From positions 1-21,271 of the forward strand of contig JAZRZJ010000008.1 in NCBI GenBank assembly GCA_045601285.1: 21,271 bases of DNA, given 5' to 3'. The notes under the pieces were generated by a model. The model was given only the letters and a program-made list of their open reading frames with translations, did no database searches and had not been told where the DNA came from. The position numbers and the translations under genes were made by a program. Origin of the DNA: F23-B02 sp045601285 (GTDB lineage: Bacteria; Bacillota; Clostridia; Oscillospirales; Oscillospiraceae). Within the stretch, counting starts at the first letter, position 1, and every line of letters starts with the position of its first letter. Below are positions 12,569 to 19,580 of this stretch, piece after piece.

Positions 12569-13521
12569 AAACTGCACCCGTTCTCTATATCGTGGTCCCC
12601 TGCTATAACGAGCAGGAGGTGCTGCCCTTAACCGCGCCCATGTTTCTGAATAAAATAACGCAGCTTTCGGGTGAAGGCAAAATCTCCCCCGACAGCCGTG
12701 TGCTGTTTGTCAATGACGGAAGCAGGGACGGTACGTGGAATATTATCTGCGACCTTGCGGAAAGCGACGGGCATTATCTGGGCATTTCCCAGAGCCGCAA
12801 CAGAGGGCATCAGAACGCGGTGCTGGCGGGGCTCATGGAGGCCAAGGACGTATGCGACATCACCATCTCCATCGACTGCGACGGTCAGGACGATATAAAC
12901 GCCATGGACAAAATGGTGGAGGAATATCTGGGCGGCTGCGAGGTGGTCTACGGTGTGCGCTCCTCAAGGGAAAGCGACACCTTCTTTAAGCGAACAACAG
13001 CCCAGGGCTTCTATAAATTCCTCTCCGCCATGGGCGTTGAGGTGGTGTACAACCATGCCGACTACCGCCTTGTAAGCTCCCGTGTTCTGCAGGAACTTGC
13101 AAGCTTCAAAGAGGTTAATCTTTTCCTCCGCGGCATGATTCCTCTTGTGGGCTTTAAGAGCACAAGCGTGGAGTATGAGCGTGCGGAACGCATGGCGGGC
13201 GAGAGCAAATATCCCCTGAGAAAGATGCTCGGACTTGCCGCCGACGGCATAACGAGTCTTTCCGTAAAGCCTCTGCGCCTTATTATGAGCTTTGGGCTGA
13301 TTGTTGCACTCATAAGCTTCATCGGCTGCATCTGGGCGCTTGTTTCCGCCCTCTGCGGAAATACCGTGCAGGGCTGGGCAAGCATGACCTGCATCATCTG
13401 CTTTGTAAGCGGTGTTCAGCTTGTTTCCCTCGGCATAATCGGTGAGTATATCGGAAAAATCTATATGGAAACAAAAGCGCGCCCGAGATATATCATCTCC
13501 GAGCGCACATGGGAAAAATAA
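12565..13521 (+). CDS. Family 2 glycosyltransferase, GtrB/DPM1-like
   Basis: This 318-residue protein has an N-terminal GT-A domain with Val-Val-Pro-Cys-Tyr-Asn-Glu near residue 10, Asn-Asp-Gly-Ser-Arg-Asp-Gly near 50, and the metal-binding Asp-Cys-Asp-Gly-Gln-Asp-Asp near 108. Two C-terminal membrane helices at about 230-290 follow. This layout is that of polyprenyl-phosphate glycosyltransferases such as GtrB, DPM1 and ArnC, which move a sugar from a nucleotide donor to undecaprenyl phosphate at the inner membrane face. The sugar and the final polymer are unknown, and no flippase or second transferase is adjacent. It overlaps the thioesterase gene by 4 bases and is followed 9 bases later by the acetyltransferase, so all three form one operon. 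Confidence 0.92.
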   Translation: MKTAPVLYIVVPCYNEQEVLPLTAPMFLNKITQLSGEGKISPDSRVLFVNDGSRDGTWNIICDLAESDGHYLGISQSRNRGHQNAVLAGLMEAKDVCDITISIDCDGQDDINAMDKMVEEYLGGCEVVYGVRSSRESDTFFKRTTAQGFYKFLSAMGVEVVYNHADYRLVSSRVLQELASFKEVNLFLRGMIPLVGFKSTSVEYERAERMAGESKYPLRKMLGLAADGITSLSVKPLRLIMSFGLIVALISFIGCIWALVSALCGNTVQGWASMTCIICFVSGVQLVSLGIIGEYIGKIYMETKARPRYIISERTWEK

Positions 13522-13530
13522 GGCGGCATT

Positions 13531-14001
13531 ATGGAATTTGTTTTTGCGGAAAGAAAAGATACGGAAACCGTTCTGCAGTTTATAAAAGAGCTGGCGGACT
13601 ATGAAAAAATGCTTGATGAAGTGGTTGCCGATGCGGAAACCCTGGAGCACTGGCTTTTTGACGAGAAAAAGGCCGAGGTGCTGTTTGCCGCGGAGGACGG
13701 CGAAAAAGTCGGCTTTGCCCTGTTCTTTCATAATTTCTCAACTTTTCTCGGACGAGCGGGGATATATCTTGAGGACTTGTATGTAAGACCGCAGTTTCGG
13801 GGAAAGGGCTGCGGAAAGGCACTTCTGACAGAGCTGGCGCGCATTGCCGTTGACCGCGGCTGCGGACGCCTTGAATGGTGGTGCCTTGACTGGAACACTC
13901 CGAGCATAGATTTTTATCGCTCCATGGGCGCAGAACCCATGAGCGACTGGACGGTTTACCGCGTTGCAGGCGAAACGCTTGAGAAGCTCGGAAAAAGATA
14001 A
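13531..14001 (+). CDS. GNAT acetyltransferase, diamine/SSAT-like
   Basis: This 156-residue protein has the acetyl-CoA loop Arg90-Gly-Lys-Gly-Cys-Gly95, preceded by Leu-Glu-Asp-Leu-Tyr-Val-Arg-Pro. That lead-in is typical of spermidine/spermine or thialysine N-acetyltransferases. Later conserved segments are Trp-x-Val-Leu-type (here Trp-Trp-Cys-Leu-Asp-Trp-Asn) and Phe-Tyr-x-Ser-Met-Gly-Ala, matching the same group. The likely role is acetylation of a polyamine or small amine, which is inferred from family resemblance. AAGGCGG, about 5 bases before the ATG, is the ribosome binding site. It is the last gene of the thioesterase operon, followed by a run of hairpins. Confidence 0.88.
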   Translation: MEFVFAERKDTETVLQFIKELADYEKMLDEVVADAETLEHWLFDEKKAEVLFAAEDGEKVGFALFFHNFSTFLGRAGIYLEDLYVRPQFRGKGCGKALLTELARIAVDRGCGRLEWWCLDWNTPSIDFYRSMGAEPMSDWTVYRVAGETLEKLGKR

Positions 14002-14007
14002 GAAAAA

Positions 14008-14032
14008 AGCCGGTTGAAATTTTCAACCGGCT
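14008..14032. terminator. Hairpin after the acetyltransferase gene
   Basis: A near-perfect palindrome (14008-14019 with 14021-14032) begins 7 bases after the stop. It has no T-run on the plus strand but has T6 on the minus strand, so it may mainly serve opposite-strand transcription. Confidence 0.55.
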
Positions 14033-14145
14033 CAGCTTGTCAAAAATACTATTTTGACAAGCTGCTTATTTTTATGAACTTTTATAAAAAGTTCATAAAA
14101 ATAACTGATTTAACGTGAAAGACACCTTTCATAGGTTTCTTTCAC
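14033..14145. repeat. Three further consecutive hairpins
   Basis: Three inverted repeats follow one another. The first is a 13-bp stem (14033-14045 with 14052-14064), the second an 18-bp perfect AT-rich stem (14066-14083 with 14087-14104, loop ATA), and the third a two-part stem (14115-14122 with 14138-14145, plus ACCT/AGGT inside). They lie in the 213-base gap between two convergent genes. At least one is probably a terminator; the rest are unexplained. From 14146 to 14214 I see nothing recognisable. Confidence 0.7.
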
Positions 14146-14214
14146 ACTATCTTCCCTTCCGTTTTCTATCGCTGTACGGTGTTTTTTGACAGTCTCAGGC
14201 GTATTCAACTTGCA

Positions 14215-14619
14215 TCAGTCGTATTCTACACCCTCAAGCTGCTTTGCCTCAACAAGTCGCATATACATATTGATGAGACCGAGAAGTCTGAGAGGGCTTA
14301 CGCCGACATCGTGGTCGTCAACGGTGAAGGTGCCGTTGATAACGGACTTCTTGGGGTCGATTTCCTTTTTGCAGACTCTGATGTGATCCTTGTAATCGCC
14401 TCTTGCGAGATAGTCGTTTTCGGGGATAACGTCAAAACCGTGGGTGACGTTCTTTGCAATGCCGCGGTCAACATCATATACAACCCAGACGAGAGAATGC
14501 TCACCGGGGCAGTTATCAAAAACCTCGCAGAACTTGAAGGTCAGCTTGCTGGACTTGTTGAACAGACGGTAAATGTTTTTCTCAAGGGCCACGAACCACT
14601 CTTCAGATAAAAACTTCAT
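14215..14619 (-). CDS. Possible SCP2-like sterol-carrier domain protein
   Basis: This 134-residue soluble protein starts MKFLSEEWF. Its second half, around Asp-Tyr-Leu-Ala-Arg-Gly-Asp-Tyr and then Asp-Pro-Lys-Lys-Ser-Val-Ile-Asn-Gly-Thr-Phe-Thr-Val, has the pattern of SCP2-type lipid-binding proteins, in which a Pro-x-x-Ala/Ser-x-x-x-Gly-x-hydrophobic segment precedes the last helix. The match is from memory and moderate. It lies just downstream of the TAXI-TRAP permease on the same strand but behind a terminator, and it has its own promoter and a GGAGG 8 bases before the ATG. A link to the transporter substrate is inference. Confidence 0.55.
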   Translation of the reverse strand: MKFLSEEWFVALEKNIYRLFNKSSKLTFKFCEVFDNCPGEHSLVWVVYDVDRGIAKNVTHGFDVIPENDYLARGDYKDHIRVCKKEIDPKKSVINGTFTVDDHDVGVSPLRLLGLINMYMRLVEAKQLEGVEYD

Positions 14620-14653
14620 TAATTATTCCTCCATGGAGATAGTAACGGAAGCT

Positions 14654-14682
14654 ATTTTAACTGAAAGTTCAGAATAAATCAA
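14654..14682 (-). promoter_or_regulatory. Promoter of the SCP2-like gene
   Basis: On the minus strand a -35 box TTGATT (14682-14677) and a -10 box TAAAAT (14659-14654) are 17 bases apart, just after the TRAP permease terminator. Confidence 0.65.
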
Positions 14683-14690
14683 GTGTAAAA

Positions 14691-14718
14691 TAAAAGAGCA
14701 GCTTTTGCTGCTCTTTTA
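14691..14718 (-). terminator. Terminator of the TRAP permease gene
   Basis: A stem TAAAAGAGCAGC/GCTGCTCTTTTA (14691-14702 with 14707-14718) has a 4-base loop. It is followed on the minus strand by TTTTATTTTA and starts 9 bases past the stop codon. Confidence 0.88.
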
Positions 14719-14727
14719 TGCTTTATG

Positions 14728-16797
14728 TTATGCCGCAACGGCTGACTGCTTCTTCGAGGAAATGTACTGGAAAACCACAACTGCAGCAAGCACCGCAAAA
14801 CCGATAAGGTCGGTCAGGGTGCCGGGAACCAGCATTGCGAGACCGCCGGCGAGGATCGCAAGACGCAGCAGCCAGTGAACCTTCTTGAACAGGTAACCGT
14901 TCATGCAGACGGCAACGCCGAAGATGCCCAGCAGAGAGGTGACGATTACCATGACAGCGCTGAAAACACCCTCGTTCATGAGGAGCATTACGGGATTCAT
15001 GGCGAATATGTACGGCACGATGAAGGCCGCTATGGCCAGCTTCGTGGCGTTCAGCGCCGTCTTCATGGGATTGGACTTTGCGATTGCGCTGCCTGCGTAG
15101 GCTGCAAGGGCAACGGGAGGAGTGATGTCGGCAACGATGCCGAAGTAGAATACAAAGAAGTATGCTGCGGTGTTTTGAATGCCCATCTCAATAAGGATAG
15201 GTGCGCAGGTGGTTGCCATGATGCAGAAGTTTGCGGTGGTGGGAACGCCCATGCCGAGAACGATGCAGCAGAGCATGGTCAGGAACAGCGCGATGAACAC
15301 ATGGTCACCGGAAATCTTCAGAACGGCGTTGATGAGCTGGGAGCCGAGACCTGTCATGGTGATGGAGCCTGCCACACAGCCTGCCATGCCGCAGGCGACG
15401 ATTACGGAAATGCAGCTCTTTGCGCCGCCGGAGAAGGAGTTGAAGATCATGTCGCCGATTTTTACGGCGGTTTCCTTGACAAGTGAGGTTTCGGCTGAAG
15501 CCTCGCCGCGCTTTCTTGCGCCGACTCCGATGCGGAGGGTTTCAATCAGACCGATGACGACCGCAAGCAGAATTGCGATTGAAGCGGAGAATGCCATGGT
15601 GTAGGTGTTTGAGGAAACAAGCCATACCAGAACGATCAGAGGAATGAGAAGGTAAAGCTGCTTCTGAAGCTTCCAGAAGGAAGGAAGCTCAGCACGGGAA
15701 ATGCCTCTGAGCCCGAGCTTCTTTGCTTCAAGGTGAACGGTGATGAAAATGCCGGCGAAGTAAAGAACTGCGGGGAGGATCGCGTAGGTGATGATCTGGG
15801 AGTAGGGAATGCCGAGATAGTCAATCATGAGGAAGGCGGCTGCGCCCATAATAGGGGGCATAATCTGTCCGCCGGTGGAGGATGCTGCTTCAACGGCACC
15901 TGCAAATTCGGGCTTGTAGCCGGTTTTCTTCATCATGGGAATGGTGACGGAGCCGGTGGTTACGGTGTTGCCCACGGAGGAACCGGAAACCATGCCGCAG
16001 AGTGCGGAGGAGATGACGGCAACCTTTGCGGGACCGCCGGAGGAGCCGCCTGCAATGGAGTTTGCAAGCCTGATGAAGTATTCGGAAATACCCGTGCGCT
16101 CAAGGAACGCGCCGAAGATGATGAATACGACTATGTACTTTGCGCAGACGCTGATAGGCGTTGTCAGAATACCGGTGGTGGTGTAGAACAGATTGTAGAT
16201 GAGGAACTGACCGCCGTAATTGAGACCGAGACCCTTGGTAAAGCTGAAGTAGTACCAGGCGTACATCATGAATACGCCCGCAACGATGAGAATGGGAACA
16301 CCTACGCTGCGGCGGCAGAGCTCCATAAGAGCAAGCAGACCGATAAGACCGATGATGATTTCATAGGGGTAGACGTTAGTTACACGGGCAACAATGTCCA
16401 AATGGTTGATGCAGTAGTAGAAGAATGCTCCTGAGCCCGCAAGCATGATTATCCAGTCATACCAGGGAATATGGTTGACCCTCTGTGCGCCCTTCTTTGC
16501 GGGGTAGACAAGGAACCCCATCAGAAGCGCCGAACCCACAAAGCTTGTGAGCGTTATGCGGTCGTCACCGGTGAAGAACAGAGTCATGACAATGCAGAAT
16601 ACGGAGAACAGCGCCATGATTGTCATGACGATGTATTTGGGAACGCCCTCCCATATACGCGTGTTGGACTCCCTGTCGTACTTTTTCATAACCTCGTCAA
16701 CGCTGACGGCAATATCCTCTGCGCTGTCTTCGGCTGCAGAAGCGGCGACCTTCAGCTTAATTTCCTCTTCTTCTTTTTTCTTGTTTTTCTTGGACAT
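14728..16797 (-). CDS. TRAP transporter fused permease, TAXI type
   Basis: This 689-residue inner-membrane protein has a charged cytoplasmic N-terminus of about 50 residues, with Lys- and Glu-rich runs, and then many membrane helices. It is the fused DctQM form: the small-subunit-like helices lie at about 55-165 and the large DctM-like part after about 180. TRAP signatures are Gly-Ser-Ser-Val-Gly-Asn-Thr-Val-Thr-Thr-Gly and Glu-Ala-Ala-Ser-Ser-Thr-Gly-Gly-Gln-Ile-Met-Pro-Pro in the first half, and Gly-Met-Gly-Val-Pro-Thr-Thr in the second. A C-terminal extension of a few helices is usual for TAXI-type permeases. These systems use an ion gradient to import organic acids or amino acids; the substrate is unknown. 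The matching receptor is encoded 154 bases upstream. The ribosome binding site is AAGGATC. Confidence 0.94.
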   Translation of the reverse strand: MSKKNKKKEEEEIKLKVAASAAEDSAEDIAVSVDEVMKKYDRESNTRIWEGVPKYIVMTIMALFSVFCIVMTLFFTGDDRITLTSFVGSALLMGFLVYPAKKGAQRVNHIPWYDWIIMLAGSGAFFYYCINHLDIVARVTNVYPYEIIIGLIGLLALMELCRRSVGVPILIVAGVFMMYAWYYFSFTKGLGLNYGGQFLIYNLFYTTTGILTTPISVCAKYIVVFIIFGAFLERTGISEYFIRLANSIAGGSSGGPAKVAVISSALCGMVSGSSVGNTVTTGSVTIPMMKKTGYKPEFAGAVEAASSTGGQIMPPIMGAAAFLMIDYLGIPYSQIITYAILPAVLYFAGIFITVHLEAKKLGLRGISRAELPSFWKLQKQLYLLIPLIVLVWLVSSNTYTMAFSASIAILLAVVIGLIETLRIGVGARKRGEASAETSLVKETAVKIGDMIFNSFSGGAKSCISVIVACGMAGCVAGSITMTGLGSQLINAVLKISGDHVFIALFLTMLCCIVLGMGVPTTANFCIMATTCAPILIEMGIQNTAAYFFVFYFGIVADITPPVALAAYAGSAIAKSNPMKTALNATKLAIAAFIVPYIFAMNPVMLLMNEGVFSAVMVIVTSLLGIFGVAVCMNGYLFKKVHWLLRLAILAGGLAMLVPGTLTDLIGFAVLAAVVVFQYISSKKQSAVAA

Positions 16798-16823
16798 GGC
16801 GGTTGATCCTTTCTGGGAAGCTA

Positions 16824-16924
16824 CTGATATTTACCAAAAGGCGGAAAAATTTGCGCCCTTTGGTAAATATCAGAAAGTGCTTAAAATAGGGGTTAAACTA
16901 CGGCACCTTTCGGTGCCGTAGTTT
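16824..16924 (-). promoter_or_regulatory. Two hairpins between receptor and permease
   Basis: Hairpin one has a 15-bp stem (16824-16838 with 16859-16873) extended inward by GGCG/CGCC. Hairpin two has a 13-bp perfect stem (16895-16907 with 16912-16924) around TTTC. Neither has a long T-run on the minus strand. In binding-protein operons such structures commonly shield the receptor message or cause partial termination, giving more receptor than permease; that role is inference here. Confidence 0.6.
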
Positions 16925-16951
16925 ATAATCGGTATAAGCTTTTCGTTAAGA

Positions 16952-17971
16952 TTACTTGGTTGCTACAGTGATGCCCTGCTCGGTGAAGTACTTAGCAGCA
17001 CCTGCGTGGAAGGGAACTGCGATGCCGTCGGTTGCAAAGGTGAGGTCAAGCTCAGCGCCCTTTGCGTGCAGTGCGGTGATTGCGTCCTTGTTCTCGAAGA
17101 TTGCGGATACGATGTTGTATGCGCACTCGTCAGAGAGGTTTGCGGAGCAGATAAGAGTTGCCTTTACGGTAATGGTCTGGGCATCCTGCTGGAAGGACTC
17201 ATAGGTGCCGGCGGGAATGGTGTATGCTGCGTAGTAGGGGCATGCCTTCAGAAGCTTATCCATGTGCTCGTCGTCGATGGAAACGAGGTAGATGGGCTTT
17301 GCGGAGTCAAGGGTGGAAACTGCGGGGGTGGGAGCACCTGCGCAGAGGAATGCTGCGTCGATCTTGCCGTCCTGCAGGCTTGCGGTGGAGTCACCGAAGG
17401 ACTGGTATACGGGGTTGATGTCGTCAATGGTCATGCCGTAGGCTGCCAGAACGTCAACGGTGTTGTAGTAGGTGCCGGAGCCCTGGTCACCGACGCAGAC
17501 GGACTTGCCCTTGAGGTCGGCAACGCTCTTGATGTTGGGGTCAAGAGTTACGATCTGAACGGTTTCTGCATAGAGAGCGCAGAGAACGCGGAAGTTGTCA
17601 ATCTTGCCGCTTTCAGCGAAGGTGTTGGTGCCGTCAAAGGCATAGGTCATAACATCGGACTGAACGGTTGCCAGCTGGTAAACCAGACCCATGTTCATGA
17701 GGTTGTCGGCAGAACCGCCGGTTGCAACTGCGGAGAGGGAGAGACCGGTCTTGTCGCCGACTACCTTGCAGAGAACGCCGCCGACTGCATAGTAGGTGCC
17801 GGAGTCGCCGCCGGTGCCCATTGCGAGACCGTTGCTGCCGTCATTGATTTCTGCTTTTTCTGCGTCCTTGATGGCGTCACCGAGGCCGCCCTTCTTGTCG
17901 CCGTCGCCGCCGCAGGCGCACAGTGCTGCAACCATGAGCAGACAGAGAAGCAATGCTAAAAATTTCTTCAT
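16952..17971 (-). CDS. TAXI family TRAP substrate-binding lipoprotein
   Basis: This 339-residue protein has a lipoprotein signal: Lys-Lys start, hydrophobic core, and lipobox Leu17-Cys-Ala-Cys20. It is followed by a Gly/Asp/Lys-rich linker, so the mature protein is anchored outside the membrane. The Met-Gly-Thr-Gly-Gly-x-Ser-Gly-Thr-Tyr-Tyr motif near residues 50-60 is the TAXI-family signature, and a second Gly-Ser-Gly-Thr-Tyr-Tyr stretch lies near the middle. It is the extracytoplasmic receptor for the fused permease that follows. The ligand cannot be deduced. The ATG at 17971 was chosen because GGAGG is 8 bases upstream and the signal peptide starts there. The frame is open to 18037 without a site. 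Confidence 0.94.
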   Translation of the reverse strand: MKKFLALLLCLLMVAALCACGGDGDKKGGLGDAIKDAEKAEINDGSNGLAMGTGGDSGTYYAVGGVLCKVVGDKTGLSLSAVATGGSADNLMNMGLVYQLATVQSDVMTYAFDGTNTFAESGKIDNFRVLCALYAETVQIVTLDPNIKSVADLKGKSVCVGDQGSGTYYNTVDVLAAYGMTIDDINPVYQSFGDSTASLQDGKIDAAFLCAGAPTPAVSTLDSAKPIYLVSIDDEHMDKLLKACPYYAAYTIPAGTYESFQQDAQTITVKATLICSANLSDECAYNIVSAIFENKDAITALHAKGAELDLTFATDGIAVPFHAGAAKYFTEQGITVATK

Positions 17972-18060
17972 GATATTTTCCTCCTGATTGGTTTTGTTGT
18001 AAATTGAATTTGCATAATCCGATTTGAATAAAATCAAAACCGGAATTTCAAGATGTCTGC

Positions 18061-18089
18061 ATTATACACCCTTTGAAACGGTTTTTCAA
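18061..18089 (-). promoter_or_regulatory. Promoter of the TAXI-TRAP operon
   Basis: On the minus strand a -35 box TTGAAA (18089-18084) and a perfect -10 box TATAAT (18066-18061) are 17 bases apart. A TTGAAA-5-TTTCAA inverted repeat (18089-18073) starts at the -35 box and runs into the spacer, so a repressor could bind there. The leader is about 80 bases. Confidence 0.75.
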
Positions 18090-18343
18090 GGGCAAAAATG
18101 AAATTTTTAGTTTTTAAAAATGCAAAAAATTTAACGCATTAATACAAGCGGCAGGCAAAATAATTCAAAACGGATAAAAATATGCAAGATATGGGCATAA
18201 AAATGCAGGATTGGGCGATATCTTGATGCAAATACGGACTGCGACTTGCAAATGCAGGATTGCAAAATTGTGCTTTTAAGCAATTTCACCAAAAACACCC
18301 CTTAAAATATAAGGGTTTTCTACATATATAGTTGCAAAAAGCC
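18090..18343. other. AT-rich divergent intergenic region with repeats
   Basis: No gene is supported. The sequence ATGCAGGATTG occurs twice (starting near 18203 and 18252), and a related ATGCAAGATATG starts near 18182. A weak CCCTTA/TAAGGG hairpin (18299-18304 with 18310-18315) is followed by TTTT. The repeats might be binding sites for a regulator of either divergent operon. A 14-codon frame at 18098 is too short to credit. Confidence 0.4.
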
Positions 18344-18372
18344 TTGCATAAGACGGCACGGTGTGCTATAGT
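18344..18372 (+). promoter_or_regulatory. Promoter of the hom operon
   Basis: A -35 box TTGCAT (18344-18349) and a -10 box TATAGT (18367-18372) are 17 bases apart. The leader is about 60 bases, and no T-box or other long riboswitch fits in it. Confidence 0.7.
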
Positions 18373-18437
18373 GTTTTCATCTCACAAACAAATGTCCTTG
18401 CAAGAAAGACAAAATAATAACAAAAGGCGGTATTGGT

Positions 18438-19577
18438 ATGAAAATTGCATTATTGGGCTGCGGAGTAGTCGGCGGCGGAGTTCTTGACATCGTTGATAAG
18501 AGAAGCGATATGGAACTTAAATATGTTCTGGTGCGCAGAGATAAGTCCGAGCTGGGCGAGCGTGCCGTAAAAGACATCAATACTATTTTAAATGATAAAG
18601 AGGTTGACACCGTTGTTGAGGTCATGGGCGGACTTTCCCCCGCCTTTGAGTATGTTTCCGCTGCCATGAAGGCAGGAAAGAATGTTGTAACGGCGAACAA
18701 GCATCTGGTTGCACATTATTATAAGGAACTGGTGGGTCTGGCAAAGGAGATGGGCGTTGCCTTCCGCTGCACTCCCGCAGTCGGCGGCGGTATCCCCTGG
18801 CTGAAGAATCTCGAGCGTGCGGCACGCCTTGATAAGATTGATTCCTTCTGCGGCATCATGAACGGCACAACAAACTTCATTCTCGACAATATGCACGTCA
18901 ACGGCAGCGACTTCGGTGAGGTTCTTGCGGAGGCACAGAAGCTGGGCTATGCCGAGGCTGACCCCACCGCAGACATCGACGGTCTTGACATTCAGCGCAA
19001 GTGCATCATTTCCGCAAACGTTGCCTTCGGCGCCTGCTTCAAGGAGGAGGACGTTCCCGTTGCGGGTATCCGTCACATCAAGGCCTGCGACATTTTTGCA
19101 GCCGAGGAGCTTGGCCGCGTCTGCAGAATGCTTGCCTTCGGCAAGAACGTGGACGGCGCTGTGCTTGCATACGTTGAGCCCTCCTTCGTTGCCGCGGGCG
19201 AGCTTGAAGCAGCCGTCAGCAAGGCAATGAACATCATTTCCTTTGAAACAAGCCTTTCCGGTAAGGAAAGCTTCTATGGCCAGGGCGCAGGCCGCTATCC
19301 CACGGCCTACAACGCGGTTCAGGACTGCGTGGATATACTCTGCGGCGTAAAGAGCTTCTATACCGACAAGATGGAGGACATGAAGCCCGACAACTCCGCC
19401 GAGAAGCACCCCTACTACGTGCGCTTTGCAGGCAGGGACGAATGGCTTGACAGCATGGTAGTTGAAACCTGCGGCGAAGGCGTTATCATTGCCGATGTAA
19501 GCGTTGCGGAAATGCACGCATGGGCAGCAAAGGCAAAGGAGGCAGACCCGGCACTGTTCTTTGCGGGTATTGTGTAA
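18438..19577 (+). CDS. hom: Homoserine dehydrogenase
   Basis: This 379-residue enzyme reduces aspartate semialdehyde to homoserine, the branch point for threonine and methionine. The NAD(P) loop Gly7-x-Gly-x-x-Gly12-Gly-Gly is at the N-terminus. An Ala-Asn-Lys catalytic region lies near residue 90, and the substrate-binding Asn-Gly-Thr-Thr-Asn segment near 140. Asp-Gly-Leu-Asp-x-x-x-Lys follows in the second half. The length and the C-terminus suggest that no ACT regulatory domain is fused, unlike many bacterial enzymes of about 430 residues. AAAGGCGG precedes the ATG by 7 bases. It is the first gene of the aspartate-pathway operon, with the kinase only 3 bases downstream. Confidence 0.94.
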   Translation: MKIALLGCGVVGGGVLDIVDKRSDMELKYVLVRRDKSELGERAVKDINTILNDKEVDTVVEVMGGLSPAFEYVSAAMKAGKNVVTANKHLVAHYYKELVGLAKEMGVAFRCTPAVGGGIPWLKNLERAARLDKIDSFCGIMNGTTNFILDNMHVNGSDFGEVLAEAQKLGYAEADPTADIDGLDIQRKCIISANVAFGACFKEEDVPVAGIRHIKACDIFAAEELGRVCRMLAFGKNVDGAVLAYVEPSFVAAGELEAAVSKAMNIISFETSLSGKESFYGQGAGRYPTAYNAVQDCVDILCGVKSFYTDKMEDMKPDNSAEKHPYYVRFAGRDEWLDSMVVETCGEGVIIADVSVAEMHAWAAKAKEADPALFFAGIV

Positions 19578-19580
19578 GCT

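Noticed and set aside
17006..17959. 317-residue plus-strand frame antisense to the TAXI receptor
   Set aside because: The opposite strand encodes a clear lipoprotein receptor. The antisense frame is rich in Gly, Cys and Val, as expected from a shadow.
18098..18142. 14-codon frame upstream of the TRAP operon
   Set aside because: The ribosome binding site is weak, the frame is very short, and the sequence is low-complexity and AT-rich.
18373..18437. T-box or amino acid riboswitch before hom
   Set aside because: The leader is only about 60 bases and lacks the conserved T-box sequence.
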